Positions 56,678-64,000 of a stretch of DNA of 64,000 bases are shown one piece after another. The DNA is from Bacillus aquiflavi. GTDB lineage: Bacteria; Bacillota; Bacilli; Bacillales; Cytobacillaceae. The DNA lies in the NCBI RefSeq assembly GCF_019915265.1, contig NZ_CP082780.1:3742095-3806094 (forward strand), written 5' to 3'. Within the stretch, counting starts at the first letter, position 1; each line of letters begins with the position of its first letter. The position numbers and the translations under genes are program-made. The notes below the pieces were generated by a model. That model was given only the letters and a program-made list of their open reading frames with translations. It had not been told where the DNA came from and did not search any database.

Positions 56678-57035
56678 ATTCAATGTGGGAATAGAGATTG
56701 AAGGTGTTAATTGTTATTAGCTCTTTTTATGGGGAGGATAGAAATTGCTAAAGTTGAAACAGTAGGGAACTTGTGAGTAGAAAACCAAATTGCTAAATAA
56801 ATATTATAATTTGGCTGCTTTTTACATTATTGAAAATCATGTAAGACGAAAACAGCATGATTCTATTGAAGAACAATAATGATCAATCGATAAAAACAAA
56901 ATACATAAGGGTCCTATGATTAGTTAATTAATACAACCATTCTTTTTATCTCAGCCTTTTAATAATCAAAATGGAAAGGTTGAATTGGCTTGTAATATAA
57001 TGGAGACAATCCGAAACTAATTAGGAGGGTTCGTA

Positions 57036-58031
57036 ATAAAAAAATTAATTAATCAGGCAGACGATGTTGTAAGCGAAATGATAGAAGGCTTTGCTGGAGC
57101 TCATCCTGAATATGTTGAAAAATTAAAAGATCGTTTTGTAATGGTTCGAAAGCAACGTTAAAAAGAGAAAGTAGTATTGGTGAGTGGCGGCGGAAGCGGG
57201 CATGAACCAGCTCATGTAGGATTTATTGGTGAAGGGATGCTTGATGCAGCAGTCCCCGGGTCAATGTTTACTTCACCGACGCCTGATCAAATTTATGAGG
57301 GAGCAAAGGCGGTGTCTAACGGTAAAGGAGTGTTGTTTATCGTTAAAAATTATACTGGCGATGTCATGAATTTCGATATGGCAAAAGAATTGCTTGAAAT
57401 GGACGGTATTCATGTGGAAACAGTTATTGTGAACGATGATGTCGCTGTAGAAGACAGCACTTATACAACTGGAAGAAGAGGGATAGCTGGAACGGTTTTT
57501 GTCCATAAAATCGCTGGAGCAAAGGCGGAGGAAGGAGCAGAGCTTTCTGAAGTAAAAGAAGTTGCGGAAAAAGTAATTCAAAATGTGAGAAGTATGGGAA
57601 TGGCCATTTCGCCTTGTACAATTCCATCCGCAGGCAAACCGAATTTTAATCTTGACGAAAACGAAATGGAAATCGGGATCGGTATTCATGGTGAACCGGG
57701 TACACATCGGGAACAATTAAAAACGGTGGATGAAATTGTCGAACAATTACTAAGTAAAATAATGGGGGATTTACAACTGACTAGTGGGGATGAGGCAGCT
57801 GTTCTTGTTAATGGATTAGGGGCAACTCCATTAATGGAGCTATACATTGCAAATCGAAAAATTAACGAAATTTTAAAGGAAAAGAATATCAAAATTGCTA
57901 AAACATTTGTCGGGGAATTTATGACTTCGATTGATATGGCAGGATTCTCAATCTCGCTGTTGAAACTTGATCAAGAGTTAAAAGCGTTATTATATAGAAA
58001 AGCAGATACGCCGGCTTTCAAGATTGGTTAA
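57036..58031 (+). pseudogene. dhaK: dihydroxyacetone kinase subunit DhaK, start and early codon damaged
   Basis: The expected start codon is ATA (57036), spaced correctly after AGGAGGG, and is followed by KKLINQADDVVSEMIEGFAG as in DhaK. A TAA at 57158-57160 interrupts the frame before KVVLVSGGGSGHEPAHVGF. The rest is intact to 58031 and contains the residue that binds dihydroxyacetone covalently, His in GIGIHGEPGTHREQ. A restart at TTG 57177 would omit about 47 residues, including part of the fold. Two independent lesions make this a probable pseudogene unless the codons are misread or sequence errors. Confidence 0.85.
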
Positions 58032-58048
58032 AAGGAGGATTTCAGTAA

Positions 58049-58684
58049 ATGACAGTGACAATCGATGACACGGTAAAGTTACTAAAAAGAATTGCCGATA
58101 TCATTGAAGAAAATAAACAATTGTTAACGGATTTGGATGCGGTTATCGGAGATGCAGATCATGGAATGAATCTTTCTAAAGGCTTTCAAGCAGTAAAAGA
58201 TAAACTGAATGAAAGTCAATTCAAAGACCATGCCGACATTTTTAAAACGGTCAGTATGACACTTATTTCTAAAGTAGGTGGTGCTTCAGGTCCTCTGTAC
58301 GGTACGGCTTTTTTAACAGCTGCAACTGTTGTGTCTGGAAAAACAACATTAACGATATCAGATTATGAAGCAATTTTATCAGCGGCGATTAAAGGAATTC
58401 AAAAGCGGGGAAAGGCCGAGCAAGGGGATAAAACAATGCTTGATGTATGGATTCCTGCCAGAGATGCGGTAAAAACAGGGTTAGAGAAAAAGATGACTGA
58501 GATTAATATTTTGCAAGCGGCAGCAAAAGCCGCATACGAGGGTATGGAATTTACGAAGACAATCCCAGCAAAGAAAGGGCGGGCGAGTTATCTTGGAAAA
58601 AGAAGCATTGGTCATGCTGATCCAGGTGCATATTCAAGTTATTTACTAATAAAGGGAATTGCTGATGCTCGCCAGAAAGGATAA
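58049..58684 (+). CDS. dhaL: dihydroxyacetone kinase ADP-binding subunit DhaL
   Basis: 211 residues. The Mg-ADP site is DLDAVIGDADHGMNLSKGF and the phosphate loop KVGGASGPLYGTAF; the cap ends with RASYLGKRSIGHADPGA. In PTS-dependent DhaKLM kinases it holds a tightly bound ADP that DhaM re-phosphorylates. It follows dhaK by 17 bases and precedes dhaM by 3, so it was part of one operon. With DhaK broken, its role is uncertain. Confidence 0.92.
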   Translation: MTVTIDDTVKLLKRIADIIEENKQLLTDLDAVIGDADHGMNLSKGFQAVKDKLNESQFKDHADIFKTVSMTLISKVGGASGPLYGTAFLTAATVVSGKTTLTISDYEAILSAAIKGIQKRGKAEQGDKTMLDVWIPARDAVKTGLEKKMTEINILQAAAKAAYEGMEFTKTIPAKKGRASYLGKRSIGHADPGAYSSYLLIKGIADARQKG

Positions 58685-58687
58685 CCG

Positions 58688-59086
58688 ATGGTTGGAATTA
58701 TCATTGTTTCTCACAGTGTGAAAGTAGCAGAAGGGATTAAGGAAATTGCTGAGCAAATGGGAAAAGGTATCGTGCCGATTGTAGCAGCAGGGGGTACAGA
58801 TGAGAATGAGATCGGTACAAGTCCATTGAAAATTCAAGCTGCAATTGAATCGGTATACAGTGAAGATGGGGTACTTTTATTTGTTGATTTAGGCAGTGCG
58901 ATCATGAGCAGTGAAATGGCAATCGAACTACTTAATGAAAGCATGCAAAAAAAAGTAGAAATTGTCGATGCTCCGATATTAGAAGGTGTAATTGCCGCAA
59001 CTATTCAAGCAACGATCGTAAGCGATATAGACAAAATTAAAGAAACAGCTATTGGGGCAAAAAAGATGACAAAGCGATGGGACTAA
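58688..59086 (+). CDS. dhaM: PTS-type phosphoryl carrier subunit DhaM
   Basis: 132 residues, an EIIA-mannose-type fold. The phospho-accepting histidine is in VSHSVKVAEGIKEI (His9), and GGTDENEIGTSPLKI and LLFVDLGSAIMSSEMA are conserved. It accepts phosphate from HPr and passes it to ADP on DhaL. The last residues (KKMTKRWD) diverge from the usual end and could reflect a late frameshift. It is the last gene of the dha operon; a repeat/terminator element lies immediately after. Confidence 0.9.
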   Translation: MVGIIIVSHSVKVAEGIKEIAEQMGKGIVPIVAAGGTDENEIGTSPLKIQAAIESVYSEDGVLLFVDLGSAIMSSEMAIELLNESMQKKVEIVDAPILEGVIAATIQATIVSDIDKIKETAIGAKKMTKRWD

Positions 59087-59097
59087 TTGGAATCGAT

Positions 59098-59191
59098 GAC
59101 CCAGACTGGTTGAACACCTTATTAGTCGTGGCGCAAAGTAACGAGGCGGAAGCGAATCAATGCAGGTGTTTGTCAACCGGCTGGCTTTTTC
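59098..59191 (+). repeat. dispersed 3'-UTR structured repeat, copy E (with terminator)
   Basis: It lies 12 bases after dhaM. The outer arms CCAGACTGGTTGAACACCT (59101-59119) and AGGTGTTTGTCAACCGGCTGG (59164-59184; given as two parts AGGTGTTTGTC and AACCGGCTGG) pair almost fully, and TTTTTC follows: a long terminator. In the loop is the core ACGAGGCGGAAGCGAAT (59141-59157) shared with copies A and B. Confidence 0.78.
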
Positions 59192-59333
59192 TTTTTTAAC
59201 CTCTCTTTTTCTTGTAAAATATGATACGATTGTTTCAAATATTTATATGTTCCAACTAATAAGATTTCTTCAGAAATACGTTTCGTTCGTATTTCGTGTT
59301 AAAGATGAAAATGAAACAGGAGATGTATTTAAC

Positions 59334-60755
59334 ATGACAAGCAGTCAAAAGTATCGCATTGAGCAAGATTTTTTAGGGGAGAAACAAGTTCCAGTCGAAG
59401 CATACTACGGTGTTCAAACGATGCGGGCGGTTGAAAATTTCCCCATTACAGGTTACCGCATTGATGAAGAACTTATCCGTGCGATTGCAATTGTAAAAAA
59501 GGCAGCTGCACATGCAAATATGGCAGTTGGACAGCTTGACCGCAAAATAGGTGAGCCGATTGTAAAAGCAGCCGATGAAATCATCAGCGGGAAGCTTCAT
59601 GATCAGTTCATTGTTGATCCTATCCAAGGCGGTGCTGGTACTTCTATTAATATGAATGCAAATGAAGTGATTGCCAACAGAGCGTTAGAGCTAATTGGTG
59701 AGGAAAAAGGGAACTATGCTAAAATTAGTCCGAATTCTCATGTGAATATGGCACAATCAACGAATGATGCATTTCCAACAGCTATCCATATTGCGGTCTT
59801 ATCTACAATGGAGAACCTTCTTCATGCACTTGAGCAGCTTCAAGCTGAATTTAAAGCAAAAGCAGTCGAATTCGATGAAGTCATTAAAATGGGGCGTACT
59901 CATCTTCAAGACGCTGTCCCAATTAGACTTGGTCAAGAATTTTCTGCCTATGCCCGAGTCCTTGATCGTGATATTGGAAGAATTCGAACATCTCGCTATC
60001 ATTTGTATGAAGTGAATATGGGGGCTACAGCAGTTGGGACGGGCTTAAATGCAGATCCTCTTTATATAAAAAAGGTTGTGGAAAACTTAGGAGAAATAAG
60101 CAGTTATTCGTTAAAGAGTGCAGAACATTTAGTCGACGCTACACAAAATACGGATTGCTACGTTGAAGTATCTGCAGCGTTAAAAATATGTATGATTAAC
60201 ATGTCAAAAATGGCAAATGATATTCGGCTTATGTCTTCAGGACCTCGGGCGGGTTTAGGTGAAATTCTTTTGCCACCGAGACAGCCAGGTTCATCCATTA
60301 TGCCTGGAAAAGTGAATCCAGTCATGGCCGAAGTTGTCAATCAAGTGGCATTTCAAGTAATCGGCAACGACCAAACGATCAGCCTAGCATCGGAAGCAGG
60401 ACAATTTGAATTAAATGTCATGGAGCCAGTGCTTGTATTTAATTTATTACAATCGATTAAAATGATGACAAACGTTCTAACTGTATTCCGAAAATATTGC
60501 TTATCTGGAATTGAAGCTAATAAAGAAGTAATGGAAGGATACGTGAACAATAGCATTGGGATTATCACTGCGATCAATCCTCATGTTGGATACGAGACAG
60601 CAGCTGCAATTGCAAAAGAAGCACTGCATACAGGGAAATCTGTAAGAGAGCTTTGTTTAGAAAAAAATGTTCTGACAAAAGAACAGCTCGATATTATTTT
60701 ACATCCATCTGAAATGACCGACCCAGGAATAGCTGGAAAACAACTATTAAAGTAA
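59334..60755 (+). CDS. aspA: aspartate ammonia-lyase AspA
   Basis: 473 residues from ATG 59334, preceded by AGGAGAT; the open frame extends upstream to 59160 through the repeat, but that part is not family-like. The fumarase/aspartase signature GSSIMPGKVNPVMAE is present, as are NMNANEVIANRA and GRTHLQDAVPIRLG. The opening YRIEQDFLGEKQVPVEAYYG is that of aspartase. It converts aspartate to fumarate and ammonia. No asparaginase gene or regulator is adjacent, unlike the ansAB layout of B. subtilis. Confidence 0.92.
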   Translation: MTSSQKYRIEQDFLGEKQVPVEAYYGVQTMRAVENFPITGYRIDEELIRAIAIVKKAAAHANMAVGQLDRKIGEPIVKAADEIISGKLHDQFIVDPIQGGAGTSINMNANEVIANRALELIGEEKGNYAKISPNSHVNMAQSTNDAFPTAIHIAVLSTMENLLHALEQLQAEFKAKAVEFDEVIKMGRTHLQDAVPIRLGQEFSAYARVLDRDIGRIRTSRYHLYEVNMGATAVGTGLNADPLYIKKVVENLGEISSYSLKSAEHLVDATQNTDCYVEVSAALKICMINMSKMANDIRLMSSGPRAGLGEILLPPRQPGSSIMPGKVNPVMAEVVNQVAFQVIGNDQTISLASEAGQFELNVMEPVLVFNLLQSIKMMTNVLTVFRKYCLSGIEANKEVMEGYVNNSIGIITAINPHVGYETAAAIAKEALHTGKSVRELCLEKNVLTKEQLDIILHPSEMTDPGIAGKQLLK

Positions 60756-60772
60756 CAGATAAGAGGAGGCTG

Positions 60773-60961
60773 GGACATAACTAAAACAATCAACTCTAAA
60801 AACGAACGATATGCTCATTCAGCGGAGAAAATATACGTAGACTCCTGCGGGAAAAGCAACAGCTGAAAATCCCGCAGAAAGCGAAGTATATTTCCGGAGC
60901 GAGATATAAGCACTAACTATCTCATTGTTCGGATTTATCTTTGATTAAAATGGTTTTGTCC
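60773..60961. repeat. dispersed palindromic element (MITE-like) between aspA and the Dph6-like gene
   Basis: A 189-bp element with imperfect inverted ends: GGACATAACTAAAACAATCA at the left and, inverted, GGACAAAACCATTTTAATCA at the right. Nested inside are AAATATAC (60829-60836) with GTATATTT (60886-60893), and CTGCGGGA (60845-60852) with TCCCGCAG (60870-60877). The motif ACTCCTGCGGGA with surrounding AGCG blocks is, from memory, frequent in intergenic regions of many Bacillaceae. It fills most of 60756-61064. Confidence 0.8.
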
Positions 60962-61064
60962 TTACCTCCTAAAACCTGTTGCAAAGACTCTTATTCGTCG
61001 TTGCAAGCTTATAAACTAGTTTTATTTAAGTGTTTACAACGAATTTTTCGACAATTTGTTTCTA

Positions 61065-61724
61065 TTAAGCATTTACTGTTTGATACCAGTAGCCTTCTCG
61101 ATATTGTTCTTCACCAAAAACAAGCTGAACTGGTTGGAAAAAGATTGGTCCATCAGTAACAACTGTATGAAATTCGCCTTCTTCTCCGCATGCATCAACA
61201 CCTAAACTTTCAATCTCTTGAACAAGCTCTTTGTCTAACACTTTTCCTAAAAAAGTTTTTGGAAGTGCCGCTTCTTTTAACACGATGATTGTTGCTTTAA
61301 AACCGAGTTCAATAAACTCATCTAAAACTGCGCGTCGTTTCTCTTTCCACAGTGGGTGATACGAACTAACATTTACAGATGCACATACTCTTTCAACCCA
61401 TTCCAAATGCCCATCCAAATCAATATCACCGAAAACACCGTGAAAGACACCTTGTTTCTTCATTTCCTCCATACCTTCTAAGAAATGTTTCTCATAGCTA
61501 TTCCAAGTGGCATTTCTAGTTAAAAGCTGGATTTGTAAAGCTTCAGCCTGTTTTTTTAAAACAGTGGTTGGCAAGTTGTGGGCGCGAGAATATTTTCCGT
61601 CTTCTTGAAACATCGTAAAAAGATAACGGGGAATGCCACCTTCTTTTATGGCTCTATATAAAGCTAAACATGAATCTTTTCCACCGCTCCAAGAGCTGAA
61701 AAATGGTTTATTTTTAATAGTCAT
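61065..61724 (-). CDS. Dph6-like ATP-pyrophosphatase (diphthine-ammonia ligase family)
   Basis: 219 residues from ATG 61724, chosen because GTGAGGAG lies seven bases upstream; starts at 61730 and 61739 are too close to or inside it. The PP-loop SSWSGGKDSCLALYRA near the N-terminus and the later FGDIDLDGHLEWVERVC, GFKATIIVLK, GEEGEFHTVVTDGP are those of the Dph6/MJ0570 group. In archaea and eukaryotes this family amidates diphthine; bacteria lack diphthamide, so this member acts on an unknown substrate. Confidence 0.85.
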   Translation of the reverse strand: MTIKNKPFFSSWSGGKDSCLALYRAIKEGGIPRYLFTMFQEDGKYSRAHNLPTTVLKKQAEALQIQLLTRNATWNSYEKHFLEGMEEMKKQGVFHGVFGDIDLDGHLEWVERVCASVNVSSYHPLWKEKRRAVLDEFIELGFKATIIVLKEAALPKTFLGKVLDKELVQEIESLGVDACGEEGEFHTVVTDGPIFFQPVQLVFGEEQYREGYWYQTVNA

Positions 61725-61833
61725 ATCCATACTCCTCACTTATGTCATAACAATTGGACATTCTTCCACTAACATTATACAACAATGTTCATCTTCGCTG
61801 TTCTTCTCCCAAAAGAAATTCTTTGAATTAACT

Positions 61834-63009
61834 TTAAGTTGTCATATTTTTAGGATGAGATGCTTGAGCTTTTTGTCGGAATGGCAAATTTGAAGCGTAT
61901 CGCCATATCGCTTCGATCGGCCCTTGTCTAAACTTCAGAAGCCAGAAATAGGCAAAAGTCATCATCATAACACAAATGACAAACGCCATTAATACAGTAA
62001 GCCAGGCATTATTTACCGCTCCTAAGCCAAATCCCCAACCGTAAAAAATAATAGAAGCTAGAATATTTTGAAGAATGTAACAGCTTAATGCAGTTCTGCC
62101 GATTTCCTGTAACCGGTTAGTGATGAACTTTATATAACCTTTTTCAAGAATAAAGGCGAATAGACCAATATATCCAAGTGCTAAAACTGGAGCGAACAAG
62201 TAGCGTCCTGCAAAGGAAAAGAGTGTATCATTTACAAGAATCAGCATATTGAGCGGTAAGCCGATCACCATACCCCATTTAAATAGTTGCTGTCGAATTT
62301 TCCGTCCGCTTGCATTTGAAGCAAAAGCATTAGCTCTCACGAGAAGAATTCCAATTAAAAATAAGCCGGTATTCATTGGCAGTACCATCATTGCTTCCAG
62401 CCGTAATGATAACAAATGTTCAAATCGGTATACAATTTGCTCTAACCAACTGCCATTCATATAAAGCGAAGCGAAGACATTGTTATCAGAAATTAATTCT
62501 GACCGCAGCTGTTCATCATTTAAAAGAGTATTAAACAGTATCGTGATCAAAGTGATAATCGCAACGTGAAGTAGACCTAATATACTAATTATCCACTTTA
62601 ACGTACGGCTACTTTTAGTCACAAGAAAAGAGACAATAATTGCTGTAATGGCGTAACTCATTAAAATATCATACTCAAAAACGAGGAGAAAATGGATAAA
62701 ACCATCAATAAATAGTAAAATGGCAGACCAAATATATGCTTTTGGCCATGGCTGTCCTTTTTTCAATGTCCGCTCATACTTTATCGCTAGACCGACACCG
62801 AATAAAATCGTTAGTAAACTTAAAAACTTTCCATTAATTAAAATGCTCCCTAACACATTCAGCCAGCCATCACTCGTGGTCCACCAATTATTTGTAAGTT
62901 CAAACATCGTGGAAATATCTCCAAGCTTAGCAAAAATCCAAATGTTTGTCCCCAGTGTACCAAAAATTGCAAACCCGCGAACAACATCTAGAATCGTCAG
63001 TCTTTTCAT
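61834..63009 (-). CDS. DUF418 (YeiB-like) membrane protein
   Basis: 391 residues with about ten membrane segments. The N-terminus has the family's LDVVRGFAIFGTLGTNIWIF and the C-terminus the conserved FRQGPIEAIWRYA of DUF418. Related proteins resemble acyltransferase-type membrane proteins but have no proven function. A double TATATACTCAGTATATA operator lies 31-60 bases upstream of its start, identical in core to the one before the ABC operon at 38.6 kb. It is therefore likely to be co-regulated with that transporter by the PadR protein. Confidence 0.88.
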   Translation of the reverse strand: MKRLTILDVVRGFAIFGTLGTNIWIFAKLGDISTMFELTNNWWTTSDGWLNVLGSILINGKFLSLLTILFGVGLAIKYERTLKKGQPWPKAYIWSAILLFIDGFIHFLLVFEYDILMSYAITAIIVSFLVTKSSRTLKWIISILGLLHVAIITLITILFNTLLNDEQLRSELISDNNVFASLYMNGSWLEQIVYRFEHLLSLRLEAMMVLPMNTGLFLIGILLVRANAFASNASGRKIRQQLFKWGMVIGLPLNMLILVNDTLFSFAGRYLFAPVLALGYIGLFAFILEKGYIKFITNRLQEIGRTALSCYILQNILASIIFYGWGFGLGAVNNAWLTVLMAFVICVMMMTFAYFWLLKFRQGPIEAIWRYASNLPFRQKAQASHPKNMTT

Positions 63010-63039
63010 TTCATCAACCTCACAATTCTTTTATAAAAA

Positions 63040-63069
63040 TATATACTCAGTATATATACCGAGTATATA
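63040..63069. promoter_or_regulatory. double palindromic PadR-type operator before the DUF418 gene
   Basis: TATATACTCAGTATATA (63040-63056) is identical to the site at 38579-38595. A second overlapping palindrome, TATATACCGAGTATATA (63053-63069), differs by one base. The spacing between the two centres is two bases shorter than at 38.6 kb. Confidence 0.8.
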
Positions 63070-63162
63070 ATATGAGGTGTAAAAAAATCAATCTTTTTTT
63101 GTTTGTTCTGTTAAATTTTGAAACCGCAGACTTACGCGATGAGCCTGTAAATTTTTATAAAA

Positions 63163-63199
63163 GAAAAAAAGGTAAGCACCCCACAAGGTTGCTTACCTT
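63163..63199 (-). terminator. terminator after the small haem-oxidase-like gene
   Basis: AAGGTAAGCA (63169-63178) pairs perfectly with TGCTTACCTT (63190-63199). On the minus strand seven T and C follow (63163-63169). Confidence 0.88.
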
Positions 63200-63217
63200 C
63201 TATAAATCGTATTGTTT

Positions 63218-63610
63218 TTACTTAGACGTTTCAGATGTTTTAAATGTTAACAGCAAAAATAAGACAAAGCTTATTAACAAAATAGAACCGCCGACGATGT
63301 ATAATATTAAAACGACCCCATCAGGAAGATGGAATGGATTCATTTGATGCATCCACATTCCGACTGTTAAACCTAGGCTGCCAATTATTGCGGTCCAAAC
63401 ATGAGCGGTTGCTAATTTTGTAGCTTTAACATTAAATACACGATAAAAAACAGAAAAAGCGAATAATGATAACCAGCCAACGACTAAAATGTGGGCGTGA
63501 ATGGGGCGAAATGCGTACGAACCAGCTCCCGCCATATGTGAGCCTAAAAAAGCTCCGATAACAGCAAAAATCGCTGAAAATCTTAATAGTATAACACTTT
63601 GATTTTTCAT
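63218..63610 (-). CDS. small membrane protein resembling a haem-copper oxidase subunit I fragment
   Basis: 130 residues with four membrane segments (about 8-28, 38-58, 68-86, 98-122). The segment FRPIHAHILVVGWLSLFAFSV carries two histidines in a pattern like those in oxidase subunit I helices, and MNPFHLPDG holds another. Full oxidase subunits are four times longer, so it is not one by itself. Similar stand-alone proteins in Bacillus are often labelled cytochrome-c oxidase-like without proof. It may bind haem. It is monocistronic with its own terminator. Confidence 0.6.
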   Translation of the reverse strand: MKNQSVILLRFSAIFAVIGAFLGSHMAGAGSYAFRPIHAHILVVGWLSLFAFSVFYRVFNVKATKLATAHVWTAIIGSLGLTVGMWMHQMNPFHLPDGVVLILYIVGGSILLISFVLFLLLTFKTSETSK

Positions 63611-63721
63611 CTATCGTTACCCTCATTTCTATAGTTATAATCTAGTTAAATATAAACTATAAAAATGAACGTAATATGAACGACTGTTTACAATTAAATA
63701 ATTCCTCTCTCATTAGTCAAA

Positions 63722-64000
63722 TTAATATAATCTTTTTGAATAGCTTTCTTCTAAAGCATGAGCAATTTCTTTCTCGCCAACTCCCGGCATTTTAATATGA
63801 TCAGCAAGTATTTGCGGTCCAGAAGGAAGGGTTTCCTTTTCTGGCCAAGAAGCAGTATCCCAAAGCTGTGAGCGAATAAGAGATTTTGCACAATGGATAT
63901 AGCATTCTTCCACTTTAACACGAATTCCGAGCAGAGGTATGCGGTCATGTGCTTTCATTTTAGTTAAAATCTCATTATCACGAATCACTTTTGCTTGACC
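63722..64000 (-). CDS. pyridoxamine 5'-phosphate oxidase-family protein, partial (cut by right edge)
   Basis: The C-terminal 92 codons are present; the frame is open through the right edge (GQAKVIRDNEILTKM continues from beyond 64000). Motifs VEECYIHCAKSLIRSQLWD and MPGVGEKEIAHALEESY are those of the MSMEG_1061-type FMN-binding split-barrel group. The start codon and N-terminal barrel lie outside the window. Family members bind FMN or F420; the specific reaction is unknown. Confidence 0.8.
   Translation of the reverse strand, partial: GQAKVIRDNEILTKMKAHDRIPLLGIRVKVEECYIHCAKSLIRSQLWDTASWPEKETLPSGPQILADHIKMPGVGEKEIAHALEESYSKRLY

Noticed and set aside
59160..59333. N-terminal extension of aspartase (about 58 extra codons)
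   Set aside because: It overlaps the terminator/repeat element, has a hydrophobic composition unlike aspartase, and a good ribosome site stands before ATG 59334.

Overview
The window is AT-rich chromosomal DNA from a low-GC Gram-positive of the family Bacillaceae. This is inferred from strong AGGAGG-type ribosome sites, a SAM-I (S-box) riboswitch, a PhoP-box array of the Bacillus type, FosB (bacillithiol-dependent fosfomycin resistance), the yrrT-mccA-mccB sulfur genes, DhaKLM and an LXG polymorphic toxin. No rRNA, tRNA, CRISPR array or prophage was seen.

Region by region. (1) 1-7.9 kb is an accessory island: a partial PadR-type regulator, a small YwqI/DUF5344-like partner, an intact LXG toxin with a glycine-rich membrane-inserting C-terminus, an ISL3 transposase broken by one stop codon, then a tandem array of about 481-bp units, each encoding a small membrane protein that is probably the cognate immunity protein. 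Three of the six units are broken. (2) 7.9-11.7 kb holds a MarR-controlled ArsA/Get3-like ATPase operon with two matching operators, and a frameshifted transglutaminase gene. (3) 11.9-17 kb holds yrrT-mccA-mccB (methionine-to-cysteine reverse transsulfuration) and recQ. (4) 17-26.3 kb holds an M20 amidohydrolase, a DinB-like protein, a XRE-cupin regulator followed by potABCD (polyamine uptake), an aromatic acid exporter-like protein and a DMT exporter. (5) 26.5-31.7 kb is a phnD-phnC-phnE1-phnE2-nucleotidase operon behind seven helically phased PhoP half-sites. (6) 31.7-38.3 kb holds a PLP dehydratase, a LysR/MFS divergent pair, a tautomerase, fosB, a ferritin-like protein, a YueD-like reductase and a DMT gene with a nonsense codon. 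(7) 38.6-43 kb is a PadR-controlled ABC (MacB/FtsX-type) operon. (8) 43.1-49.7 kb is a metI-yitJ-metH operon under a SAM riboswitch. (9) 49.9-56.6 kb holds a Crp/Fnr regulator, an OsmC protein, a giant polytopic membrane protein, a YtaF/MntP-like protein and a permuted papain-like protein. (10) 57-64 kb holds dhaK (damaged)-dhaL-dhaM, aspartase, a palindromic dispersed repeat, a Dph6-like ATPase, a DUF418 protein and a PPOX-family gene running off the right edge.

The most interesting points are: the putative pore-forming LXG toxin beside a mosaic, expanding and decaying immunity array; a previously unnamed (to me) family of four structured repeats that all lie in 3' untranslated regions next to terminators; a PadR operator duplicated 25 kb apart, which ties a DUF418 membrane protein to an ABC transporter regulon; and the PhoP-box array before the phn operon. 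Several genes are broken by a single change (ISL3 transposase, transglutaminase, DMT transporter, dhaK, immunity copies). Either the strain is shedding dispensable genes or some are sequence errors.
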